A DNA stretch of 64,000 nucleotides from Combretum micranthum (lineage: Eukaryota > Streptophyta > Magnoliopsida > Myrtales > Combretaceae), in assembly GCA_024138025.1 (NCBI GenBank), contig JAMXBD010000395.1, forward strand, positions 124,001 through 188,000, in the 5' to 3' direction. Under the pieces are notes generated by a model. It made no database searches and was not told where the DNA came from. It was given only the letters and a program-made list of their open reading frames with translations. Every line of letters begins with the position of its first letter. Within the stretch, counting starts at the first letter, position 1. This document shows positions 24,169 through 35,617 of the stretch, piece by piece. The translations under genes and the position numbers were made by a program.

Positions 24169-27100
24169 ATGAGCTCTCTCAGTAAAGAGCTTGTGCTTTT
24201 GATCTTACAATTCTGCAATGAGGAAGGTTATGAAGGAACTGCCCACATGTAGGTTTCTCCACTAAGTGAAAAGTTTCTATTTGAATTTCAATGTCAGTTT
24301 ATTTCTTGCTTATGATGGCTTTTATAATGTTTCACATGTGAAGGCTTGAGCGTGAGTCAAGATTGTACTTTGACATGGATTATTTTGAGAGGATGTTACT
24401 TAGTGGAGAGTGGATGGAGGCGGAGAGATACCTTTCTGGTTTCACAAAGTTTGATGATAATGACTATTCGACAAAGATCTATTTTGAGATTAGGAAGCAA
24501 CATTACTTGGAAGCATTGGACAGGTAAATTTGTCTGGCATGATCCGTTGTGCCATTAGCATTCCAAGTTTCTTTACTGCATGTTATGATAGGAGATGAAA
24601 ATGGTTGCTGATATTCGGTGGCAGTGGATACTGGTTAATCATCATTCCCTAAAAAATTGAAGGGACCATTTTTCTCATTTTCCATGGTTGTTAACCACCA
24701 CAGTTAAAGCCACTGCTATTGTTTTCTTGTACTGCCACTTAATTGTAAACGGCTTAAAGCCACTAGTATCTGCAACATTTTGATTGCTCTGACATTATTT
24801 GACTATTATGCAGTCTCAACTCAATTACGATACATTAGAAAAGGAAAAAAAAGAAGACCAAATAATGTTTTGCTCAAACAAACAAACACACACCTTTTAT
24901 TTGGAAACATGATAATGGAATTGATAGCTGAAATGCTTGACTATAGCTCACTAGTTCTTTTTTTATTGGAACTCACTAATTATCAAGTCTCTAACAGCAA
25001 GGATCGCACAAAGGCACTGGACATTCTAATGAAGGATCTGAAAGTTTTTGGTGCTTATAATGAAGACTTGTTCAAAGAAATGACTCAACTTTTGACATTG
25101 CATAATATCAGGTATTCCTCTTCAGTAACCTTTGAATTTTGATTAGGACCCTGAAGTAATTGCTCAGAGATGATTTTTGAGATTCAACAGGGAAAATGAA
25201 AATCTCTCCACATACGGGAATACCATGTCAGCAAGAAGGATCATGATGGATGAACTAAAGAGACTTGTTGAGGTAAATCCTGTTTTCCAGGGAATACTCA
25301 GCTTCCCAACTATAAAAGGGCAGAGATTACGTCGCCTCATAAATCAAAGGTAATTTCCTTGCTGTCTCAGTTGTTAGTTAAGCTGCATGTTGACTGTATG
25401 CATAATCTGAGTTGCTTGGCCTATAAAAAGCATCTTCTGTTTGTTTCTCGGAATGTGGACAGAGAATTAACTGTTAGATTTTCATTGAACAGCTTGAATT
25501 GGCAGCACGTTAATTGTCTGCAGCCAAAACCAAATCCAGAAATCAAAACACTATTTTTGGATCATATATGTGAACCCTGTGAATATCCAACTGCTGAATA
25601 TGCTTATGAAGAGGTGGCAGCAAGTTTCCATTCAACTGCTGAGTCTTCTGATGAAAAGTTGGCGGTAAGTTTCCAACTAGCAGCTTACTCTGGTTGGTTG
25701 TTTTAGTCACTCAATGTGTACGTTTCATGGGGAACACTTTCCAAACATTATTCAAAATTTGTTACGGTCAAAGTTTTCAGTTGTCAACTTTTTATCATTT
25801 TAACTTTGTTTATAACATAAGCTGGAAAAAAAGTCTTAATAAAAAGAAAAAAAAGAACATTTTCGATGGCAAAAATGCATTTAGTCCATAGTTATCTATA
25901 TGGTTGACATTTGACTGTTAATCGCAGACGATCGGAGGCCAATCTATTGAAATTCTTCCTAGGCCTCCTACACCAGCTAATACAAGCCAATCTGCTCTCA
26001 GTACCACATTTAATCTTACTGAATCTGGTGATCATTTTTTATCCTAAACAACTCTTCACGAACTTTGACTTAAGCTTTATATTGTGGAATCATATATTTA
26101 CTCCTGTGTTGTTCATAGCAGATTTGGAAGGTCTGAATATTTCTGAGTGCACTGGACCTAACTCAAGACTTGAAGGGGTAAGTTGCACTAATCTAATGAA
26201 AGAACCTATATGCTGTATATGAAAATTAATACTATAATTTTCATGTGAAGGTGACACGGAATGGCGTTTGCTCTAGCCAAAGTCAGAGGTCAGTATTAGA
26301 CCTAGCAAGTGACTTGCCTCTCAGAGTTATACAGACAGTTAGTTCGGAGTCAGCCCCGACAAGCATGGATTTTCATCCTTTTAAGCAGACTACTCTTTTA
26401 GGTTGATTTCAAAGAATATTTGTGTCTCTATAAATGATTTTTAAGTTTTAAATAAGAAAAACATACCTAAGTTTCTGTGCTTTTACACTTTGCATATCTA
26501 TATTATTTTTCTATTAGTTATATGATTTGAGTTTAGCTCCTGTTACGCTGCCATTAAAAAAACACTAGAGATGCAGATGATGGCTTGAAACCCCCAATAT
26601 CGTTTTTTTTTCTCTCATTCCTCCACATCTGAACCTTAAATCAGAGCAATAGTTCCATAATAAACTTATCATGACCAGGTGCACGTTTTCATTGGTCTAA
26701 TTAGGGATCAATATGAGGAAGAATTAGAGAAAGATGATTTTAGGAGTTTGAGGCCATAACAAGTAACTTGTGTTCTCTGAACGTTAAAGTAATTTTTCAT
26801 GACAGAGCTAGACTCGAATAATAATAATAATACACAAGTATGCAAAGTGAAAAGTACGACAACTTGGCATGTTTTCTTGTAATTAACTCATGATTTAATT
26901 TTTTTTAATTTGTAGTGGTTGTGGACAGCTTGTTCAATCTGATACTTTACTTCTGAATTCTTTTGATGTTAATGTCAGTTGGAACGGAAAATGGAGGTAT
27001 TACAATTTGGGAAGTCAAATCTGGGGTGAAACTACTTTCCAGAAATTTTAAGGTTTGGGATATTGGAGCTTGTTCATTTATGTTCCAGGTCAGTTGCTTG

Positions 27101-30100
27101 CTGGATGGCTTTTGACTTTTGGGTGGGGGGAAACAGGAATTACGCTATCCAAATGAACTGCCTCTTGATATTTCTCACAGGCAGCTATAAGCAAGGACCC
27201 ACTTGTCTCTGTTAAACGGATCGTATGGAGTCCTGATGGCTCACTATTTGGTATGTAGTATCGTCTATGCTCTTTTTAGCATATATGTTACCAAGAGTTG
27301 ACTGTTTCCCTGGTTTATAACTATTCTTAACTGCTGCTTCACAACCAACAGGTGCTGCATATACAAAACATATCGTGCATATATATTCCTATCATGGGGT
27401 TGATGGTGTTCAGAAGCAAATTGAGGTGGACATTCATATTTACCTGTTTTCGTTATATCTATTAATTAATTAGTGATTTATGCTATGTTAACATTTGGTG
27501 CTATACAGATAGATGCTCATGTTGGATCCGTGAATGACATAGCGTTCTCTTTCCCTGAAAAGCAATCTTATGCAATAACCTGTGGTGATGACAAGACAAT
27601 AAAGGTAAAGATGAAAAAGAGAAAACTAGATAAAGTTACATATATGTTTATTTATTTTCCAGAAGAATTTTTCTTCAGGAATGGATTGCTATTACTTTTT
27701 GTGCAGGTTTGGGATGTCATGACGGGGGTTAAAAAATTTACTTTTGAAGGCCATAATGCTGCTGTTTATTCAGTCTGCCCTCATTCTGTCGAAGGCATTC
27801 ATGTGAGGCTCATAATTTCTATTCAATCATTTCTTCATGTTATCACTGATAATCTGAACAATCTAAGGCTTTCTTGTTTATAATGCTGCAGTTTATGTTC
27901 TCCACATCAGTGGATGGGGAAATAAGAGCATATTTATATGATAACCTTGGGGCGAGAGTTGAATATTATGCTCCTGGTCTCGGATGCACAACCATGGCTT
28001 ACAGTGATGATAGAAGGTCCGAATCATCTGCTGATATGATATGCTTCCATCTTGTTATAACTTTTTTATTTATGTTTTAATGAAATCTTTAAGGTGCGAT
28101 GATATCTCAGGCTTTTCTCCTGTGGAACAAATGCTAGTGGAGAGTCATTTCTCGTTGAGTGGAATCAAACTGAAGGTTCTCTTATAAGATTGTACAATGG
28201 GTTAGGAAAAAGTTCTTCAGAAGTTGTGCAATTTCATTTGAGCAAAAAAGGATATTTAGCTGCGGGCGATGAGCATGTTATTAAAATATGGCATGTGGAC
28301 AATGAGGAGCTTCTGACAACTATTGATGCAGTTGAAGACCTGCCAGTAAGTAACAGACAGCATTTCTCTTTCTTTTTTAATTGTAGTCATATGAGGAAAG
28401 ATAAGTTTTTAGATATTGTTCTGATAGACATTTTATGAGATGCATAATAGCAATATATAATCAGTCGATAAGAAAAAATCTGACTCTAATATGCATACTA
28501 TTTTAAATTATAGGCAAAGCCACAAATTCGCTTCAACAAGGATGGTACATTCCTAGCTGTTATCTCGAATGAAAATGATATCAAGATTTTAGGTGCTGAT
28601 AGTGGGAGGCATGATCATGTCCCTGTTGAAACCTCCGAGGTCATAACCGAATCTTTTGGAAAGGTCAGCTTGCTGAATCTTTTATTGCATCAGATTGGCA
28701 GTTTTATCTGACCATCCATTCTTATCTGAATCTAGTTTACTAGTGACAAAGATTCAACTCCAACTAGTTCTTATTCTGCAAAGGGTGCTACTAAAGAGGC
28801 TTGCATTGATGAGAGAGTAAGCTTGAAATGTATAACGCATCTCTTTCTTCCAAATATGCTATTCAAAATCATTGAACGTACTTGCTCCTTGCAGAGCATT
28901 CAAGAAATGCTGAACAATTACAAAGCCATAGACAGTACAATCTGTAAGAAACAGGAGATCAAGATGTACGGTGCAAAGCAATGCCTTTCTTTTTTACTTC
29001 CTTCTAATGTAAAGGCGGAAAAGGTACAGGATCTCTTTCTTATATGAGCATCACTCTCCCTTTTATTCATTCACATCAATGACTTCATAGGTCTTCATTC
29101 AAAATAGAGAAACAGAATGCTGATTCTGTATGCCATATAGGAGACCAAAGTAAATGGATCCTGGTGCCACAAGCAGAATTACACATCAATAATATACCTT
29201 TAATTTTCATGGAAGATTAAAAAAAGTGGTTCTATGAAGATATACTGAATAATGCAGTCGTTGGACATTCTTGTACAGTAAGAAACAATGAATGGAATAA
29301 CTAACAATTATGTAGCAAGGAAAGGGAACTTTTTCAGCTTTTTCTTCTTGGTAATATACTATTTCACTGTCAAAATAATGATCGACAGGTTCCAGTCCAA
29401 CGATATTTTCTTCCTTGTCATCTCTACTGTCAATGGAGTAAAAATAATTAGAATATTTGTTTCAGATCAGGGTTCATTATGTATCAGAAACAAGGTATTC
29501 TATATTTAAAATTCTTTTCCAGTGATGGAAGTTCAGAGCAAATAATTATAGACAGTTGCACTTTAAGTGAAGAGCAAGGCAAACAAGCGGCCAGATCTAT
29601 CCTGTCTTTTCCCCATTTTAATTATCTGCTGGACTCAAGATATACTGAAATTACTGTTTTGGTGCATTGATCGCTATATGATGGTGTAAATGGTATAGGC
29701 AGTTAATAGTTTGCAATTGTAGTATATCAATATTTAAAGGAGAACCACTATGTCAGACATGTTATTAAATGGAGTATCCAATAAATTGCTTGAATGTCAC
29801 GAAGTCTGTCAGCCAATACAATCGGTGGACAGTTAGGCCGGAGCATGTCATCAATCCTCAATATATAATATTCTTCCACAACGAGCTATGTTAATCCTCA
29901 ATGTACTTATTGATGCCAGTATAGATATCCATACATGTCATATATGTGTAAAGGTGTGAGTACCTGAGGCATCTATATATTATACAGATTTCAAGTTTGA
30001 TCTACAACAATGCTGGTTATGCCATTGTGGCACTATTAGCCAATGGCAGGCATTTGCTGTGGAAATGGCCACAGCTGGACCCAAATTCAAATGGAAAGGT

Positions 30101-33100
30101 ATTATCTTCCTCCTCTCTTTCTTTGGAACCATTTTTGTTCTTAGAAAAATTTGAGGCTAGTGTCAGTGAACCTTCAACTACAGGCAACAACAAAAGGTCT
30201 GCCACATTTATCAAAGAATGGGTCGAAGATGGTTGTAAAGCACATAGTGGAAAGAACTCCTGAGAGCACATTTTCCTGTCTTATGTTGACAAAGAATGAT
30301 TCATATCTCTTGTCCACTTCAGGGGGGGTTATATCCATTTTCAATCTGGTGACTTGCAAGGTATACCTTCATGAATATTTGGACCTGCTTGGATTGGATT
30401 TATAATGAAACCATCAGTTACAAATTGCAGTTCAACCTGGCAAACTTCTGTGTTAGCTAACATTAGGCTTGTGGAACTTTTGTTGCTGATATTCCATAGA
30501 TGGTTGCATCAAATGCATTGAAATTCATGGATAGATGTTTTGGTGGGGGTGGGTGGGGTGGGGGTCGCTGGAAAGGCACTTGTCCATGTGTACAGTTTTA
30601 TTGATTAGCATTTAAACCTGCTTAGTGTATCCAAGAAGAAAAATTGTGATCTTAAATCACTAATCCCATATTTTGCAAGTAAAGCATGTGCTTTTAAATG
30701 GCCATTTTAACCCTAGGGCCATCCGTTGAGGAATCATTTTTCACATTTGTTGTCCAATCAATGTTTACTTTTTACTTTTCTAAGGGATATTGCAAACCAT
30801 ACTTTTTACATTTTCAATAAATAAAGCGCCTTGCAAGTATAAAATTAATCAGCAAAATGCTTCATACACATTTTAACAAAGCCCTTGTTACATTATGAGG
30901 CATTTGAGGATGAATATTTTTATTGACGAGACATATCAGGGTTCTACTTAGCCCTACCATTTATATGTCCAATGTATTATTGCCTTTAAACTGTAAATAA
31001 TAACCATCAATTACATCATAAAATGAGCTATATTGCAAGTGGAGATTAATTTTTTCAGGCAATTCAAATATAACCCTAATAAAGGTTGAGTTCCCCAATT
31101 TTGAAGTTCAGCATTGATCCCTAGTGAAATCCAAGACTTTCAGGTATACCTTGTACACTTTTCCGACATCAACTGAGAACTTATTTTTTGCCTTCATTGG
31201 TTAATGCAGGCACTGAGGACTTTTATCCCTTCTAAACCAGCAGTAACATGCCTCTCTTGTCATCCTCAAGATAATAATATAGTTGCTATTGGCATGGAAG
31301 ACTCCAGAATCCTCATTTATAATGTCCGCAAGAATAAGGTAACGGTATGAATCTATGTTAGTTTCTTGAAATAAATATCAGCAATTACAATCCTTTATTT
31401 ATTTATTTATTTGTTTTTTTAGTTCACAAGTAAGCTGCACGGTCATGTGAAAGGAGTTACTGGACTTGCCTTTTCAGAGGCTTTAAATTTACTTTTTTCT
31501 TCTGGGGAAGATAACCAGGTAAGTCTAGTAAGAATTGCTAAAATTCTCATCACTGAACATTAGGGTGGATCAGTGGTGTGGCTAGCACTTGTTTTTTGTC
31601 CCCTTTAACTTTGAAATTTTTGAGATATTGTTTCTTAAAATCTAGAATTTGAAAATAATGTAATTTTATGCTTTCATCCATCCTAAGGAGTGATGAATGA
31701 TGGCATTTTCATCTACTTTGGCAGCTAATTTCATGGGAGGTTAGTAATTGGAAAAGGCAAAAAAGTAGATTCTTGCAGTATTCTGAAGGGAAAATGCTGC
31801 CTTCTCAATTAGGCTTGGCTACCCGGATCCGAATTCACCCTCATCATACAAACATCCTTGTAGTAAATAAGATTCAACTTGCAATATATGATGCCAAAGA
31901 TCTTGAATGTTTGAAGCAGGTGCTCTCTCTATCTCTCTCTCTCTTCACATGTTCTGAGACACAGTTGTAGCTGGGGCTGTACTTGAATCGGGTCAAGCAA
32001 AGCTTAGTCAAAAATTTAAAGCTTTCACTTGTGTCTCTGGATGGGCTCAAGCTCAGATTGACTAAGCTTTAATAAATCAATGTTCCTTCTAAGTAAATCT
32101 ATTTTGAAGCTCAAACTCAATTTAAATTTGATGAAGCTCAAAATACCCTTGACTTAAGCTTCAGAGCTCATGCTAAGTAGGTTGGAGCAAAAGCTCAACT
32201 CGAAGTTTTAGCTCTATGAATTGTTGTCAAGTCAGACTAAAATGACTATCAAGCTGTATTCGATAGTTTGTAAGCCAACTTGGTTGATATACAGCCCCTT
32301 GTTTGTTGGTTCATATTCAACACAATTAGATTGCATCTTATCATCCATCAGCAATATTTGCTCTTCTTTGAATATGAAAAATGCCTGTTTTTCTGCAGTG
32401 GATTCCCGGCGAATGTTCCACATCTTCACCATGCAGTTCTCAGGGAGATGTTAATTCAATCACAGATGCAACATTTTCTTGTGATGGACAAAGGGTGTAT
32501 GCTAGTTTTGTTTATGGATCTGTGTGTGTTTTTGATGCTTCAAACCTGCAATTACAGTCTCAAATCAGTCCGGATGCTTACCTTCCCATCAAAAAAAGGT
32601 ATGAAGTTTGGACATGATTTCCCCCCCCTCTCCCTCCCTCCTCCTCCTTATGTCTTGCCATGCTTAGTTATGAAAAATGCTTTTGGACCGTGTTTTCATA
32701 GACCTGTCTATGAACTGCATGGCAGTTGCGAGATGACATATGAACAACACATGATAAACACCATCCAGTAGTGTAGATACACATACCGTGTTTTAGGCAA
32801 TTTGTGGCAAGTCTTTATTGACCAGTCCTCGTGTGAATTTTCCCTTAGCTAAACTTTTATGGCTGCAGTCAATTATGTGCCATTGTTAGCCCGGATATAT
32901 AAAGCAAATCATAGTGACATCTGCTATGAACTACTAAAACTACCGTGATACCCCAATTCATCCAATATTCTTTAGATAACAAGCTAGATTAATCTAATCT
33001 GTGGCTCATTGTTTGTTCTGGTGGCAGTCCTGATGTGTATCCAGTTGTTATCTGTGCACATCCACAACATGCTGCCCAGTTTGCGTTGGGACTAACAGAT

Positions 33101-33253
33101 GGAGGAGTCCATGTTGTGGAGCCTGCTGATCCTGAAGATAATTGGGGTATTGCGTATGTGGCCGATGGTGGATCCACAAGCAACAGTTTGGTAAAAGCAG
33201 CAGAGTCTAATAGCTCAACAAAGGAGGTCCATGATTTATTGCACGGGGAATGA
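24169..33253 (+). CDS. TOPLESS-related transcriptional co-repressor (divergent), 1103 aa
   Basis: TOPLESS proteins are nuclear co-repressors: EAR-motif factors recruit them through the N-terminal domain, and they bring in silencing machinery. By eye there are 25 exons: 24169-24248, 24344-24523, 24998-25111, 25191-25349, 25493-25664, 25928-26027, 26122-26177, 26251-26401, 26979-27088, 27181-27250, 27352-27425, 27509-27604, 27707-27802, 27892-28016, 28111-28345, 28514-28663, 28736-28816, 28895-29023, 29988-30098, 30184-30360, 31210-31338, 31423-31518, 31725-31919, 32399-32598, 33028-33253. All introns are GT-AG; the exons total 3312 nt and stay open. LisH is at about residues 4-36, CTLH to 92, CRA to about 210, then WD40 repeats from about 315 (GDDKTIKVWD, LLWKWP, GGVHVVEP). 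The groove residues Y68, K71, F74, L111, L118, L130 and L150, and N176 (altered in Arabidopsis tpl-1), are kept. The linker is short and lacks the usual proline-rich block. It looks functional. Confidence 0.93.
30542..30564 (+). other. G-quadruplex motif in TOPLESS-related intron 20
   Basis: On the sense strand the run reads G5-T-G3-T-G4-T-G5 (30545-30564), preceded by GG at 30542-30543. Four G-tracts of at least three with one-base loops make a strong candidate for a parallel quadruplex in DNA and in the pre-mRNA. It lies in the 849-nt intron 20. Any effect on splicing or transcription is untested. Confidence 0.6.
31965..32230. repeat. MITE-like AAGCTCAA-word repeat in TOPLESS-related intron 23
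   Basis: Dense AAGCTCAA, GCTCAAGC, TTGACTAAGC and their complements set this 265-bp block apart from the rest of the intron. It starts near GGGGCTGTACTTGAATCGGG and ends near GTTTTAGCTCTATG. It resembles the repeats at 11.26-11.58 kb and 21.88-22.18 kb. The ends and target duplication are not certain. Confidence 0.45.
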
Positions 33254-33362
33254 ACGAATTCTTGCTGCATTTGATCCGCCAGTCAAGCAAGCAATTTGAA
33301 CTGTGTATTAAAAATGGTAGTCTTAGTATCTTTCTGGTACTATCTTGATCCGTGCTTTTGTA

Positions 33363-33368
33363 AATAAA
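33363..33368 (+). terminator. Candidate polyadenylation signal of TOPLESS-related gene
   Basis: AATAAA lies 110 nt after the stop codon in T-rich sequence, the position and composition expected of a plant near-upstream element. No transcript end is available to confirm it. Confidence 0.45.
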
Positions 33369-33763
33369 CTCAATATACGTGCCCCCTCCCCTCTTCCCCT
33401 AGAGGGAGAGCGTCACTGAAATAGCTGTCCTCCTATCAGTTGATAATTAGTTATAAAGAAAGACTAGCTAGTACTGCAATCTCTCCGACGGTTTCCTCGA
33501 AATTTCTAGTCTTTTTTGTTGGTTTTTTGAGTTTATTGTGATTAAGTTGGATCTCATAAGTGGTGTTTTCTGAGTAAGCTAATGCATTATATGTGGATGG
33601 TCTAGATTCTATTATTAGTACATGCGCGTTTGTGCTAAATTTCAATCTGTCAATCTATATTTATGGTGGTATTCACAGATGTCCTATATTTTTTAGAGTT
33701 GTTTAAACCTCTATTTGCTTTGTTGACATGCTAATAGTACGGTTATTTCGGTTCAAATTGTTT

Positions 33764-33971
33764 ATCAATAAATAAATATAGATAAAAAATGGATTTTTAC
33801 TTATAAATAGATGAAGCAGATCAAGAATAATTGCTCATCAAGAAATAAATATAGATAAAAAATAATTTTTTTACTTATAAACAGATGAAGCAGATCAAGA
33901 ATAATTGCTTATCAAGAAATAAATATAGATAAAAAATAATTTTTTTACTTATAAACAGATGAAGCAGATAA
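33764..33971 (+). repeat. Three-copy tandem repeat, period 73-74 bp
   Basis: Units start at ATCA 33764, 33837 and 33911. Each runs through AATAAATATAGATAAAAAAT, a T-run, ACTTATAAA, AGATGAAGCAGAT and CAAGAATAATTGCT. Copies two and three are nearly identical, copy one slightly more diverged, and the third copy is cut short before CAAGAATAATTGC. The array ends about 37 bp before the target duplication of the gypsy element. Confidence 0.9.
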
Positions 33972-34012
33972 AAAAAAAATGATATAGATTAAATATATAT
34001 GAAGTTGAGGAC

Positions 34013-34479
34013 ACATACTACTAGAAATACACGTCAGCACAAGAAGCCTAGCTGGTTTAAAGACTATGTGTAACAAAATTACATATGGATTTATAGTTGT
34101 AATAGCAAAGGATAGGAACGAATCTCAAACAGAATTGTACGGATCTTAAATAAATTGTAAAACAAAGCTGTAAACAACATAACAAACATCACTATAAATA
34201 AACGAAACAAGGAAAAGGATGACTTATCCCCCTGAATAAGTGAATCTTGTTTAGATTGGAGAGTGGCTTCTCGAATAAGCTAACAACCATCTGCAAACAC
34301 TCAAACATCCACAAACACAGAGAAATAGTGAGTAACAATAGAAACCTAATTTTCGATGAAGAAAATAGAGAGAGTCTTACCGTGTAAGTCTATAGAGGAT
34401 TGTGGCGTGTACAAGTTCTATTAAGGTTTTTTTTTTTTTTTTTTTACTCCGGCCGGCTTTATTTGAACAAGGCTCATCA
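34013..34479 (+). repeat. 5' LTR of gypsy element
   Basis: It matches the 3' LTR over its length. The first bases (ACATAC) differ from the TGATACAAC start of the 3' LTR, so the left tip has mutated. It ends in GGCTCATCA. It contains a T-run of more than 20 near 34425-34445 that is shorter and interrupted in the 3' copy. Confidence 0.9.
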
Positions 34480-34498
34480 TTTGGTGCTCTCGTTCCCG
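34480..34498 (+). other. Candidate primer-binding site
   Basis: The sequence TTTGGTGCTCTCGTTCCCG begins directly after the 5' LTR. The TGG within it complements the CCA tail of a tRNA. I did not identify which tRNA. Confidence 0.5.
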
Positions 34499-34547
34499 AA
34501 TCATCCTCCATTGTTGATCTTGATCTTGATCTTCCATTCTCATTGAG

Positions 34548-35605
34548 TTGCTTTCTTTTTCATCCATAGCACCTGATACAAGAAATACTTTGTTAGAAGA
34601 CAGATTGGACAAATTTCAACAACAATTGAATCAAGACTTGGATCAGAAAATTTTACTCATTATGGATTCTATTCAACAGAATTTTGCTGCATTGATGACT
34701 AAGCAGGATCAGACTCATTCTTCTTCTTTTGTTAATGAGTCACCATCTTCCATCATCGAAGGCAATGATCTTTTAAAAGGCATCAAATTAGAAATTCCCA
34801 AATTCAATGGGGAAGATGTTTGTGGCTGGGTATTCAAAATAGATCGATTCTTTAATTTTCATCATATTCAGGATGAACAACGCATTACAATTGCCTCTTT
34901 TGCTTTAGAGGGTGATGCTTTAGACTGGTATCAGTGGATGTATGATAATCAACAATCAAATTCATGGACCAACTTCAAGAAATCGATTCAGGATCGATTT
35001 GGTCCTTCATTATATGAAGACATTCAGGGTCAACTTTCAAAACCGACACAATCCACAACTGTTTTTTATTACTAATCTCAATTTCATCATCTTTCTAATC
35101 AAATCACTGGTTTATCGGATTCTTTTTTGACAAGTTGCTTTATTTCTAGTCTTAAACCTGATATTAGGCGAGAAGTTCAAGTTGCTAGACCTCAACTTTA
35201 ATACATGCTATGTCTCTTGCACGCATTTATGAATCTAAGTTTGCAGATTCATGCAAGCTATTACATTCAAATAATTTCTCTAAACATACACCTTATTCTA
35301 ATCCTTCTTCCATTCAATTTTCTAAACCCTCACCTAAATATCATTCCGCCTTACCTGTTTTTACTGCTACTTCCAATTCTAATCCTCCAAAATCCACCAT
35401 CCCAATAAAAAAGTTGACCCATGTAGAAATGGTTCGGCGAAGGGAAAAGGGCTTATGCTATAACTGTGATGAAAAATACCATCACAATCATGAGTGTAAA
35501 TCCAAATTTTTGCTACTGATGACCTATGATGATGAGGATGATAGGAATGTTGATTATGAGGGTATGAATGGTACACATACACACTATGAGGATGCAGGAC
35601 ATTAG
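34548..35605 (+). pseudogene. gag of gypsy element, broken
   Basis: Encodes the capsid-like coat of the retrotransposon particle. From 34548 there is a coiled N-terminal part (DRLDKFQQQLNQDLDQ), then the retrotransposon gag fold with IPKFNGEDVCGWVFKIDRFF and FALEGDALDWYQWM. The frame breaks near 35070. In the next frame (35210-35605) a CCHC knuckle of spacing C-X2-C-X4-H-X4-C lies at 35456-35497, expected to bind the element's RNA. The shift and an internal stop make it non-functional as one protein. Confidence 0.85.
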
Positions 35606-35617
35606 GAAGATTCAGGG

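Noticed and set aside
33764..33971. CRISPR-like regular repeats
   Set aside because: The units are directly contiguous with no unique spacers, and the DNA is plant nuclear.
35379..35582. Minus-strand open frame rich in His and Ser
   Set aside because: It is the antisense shadow of the gypsy gag zinc-knuckle region.
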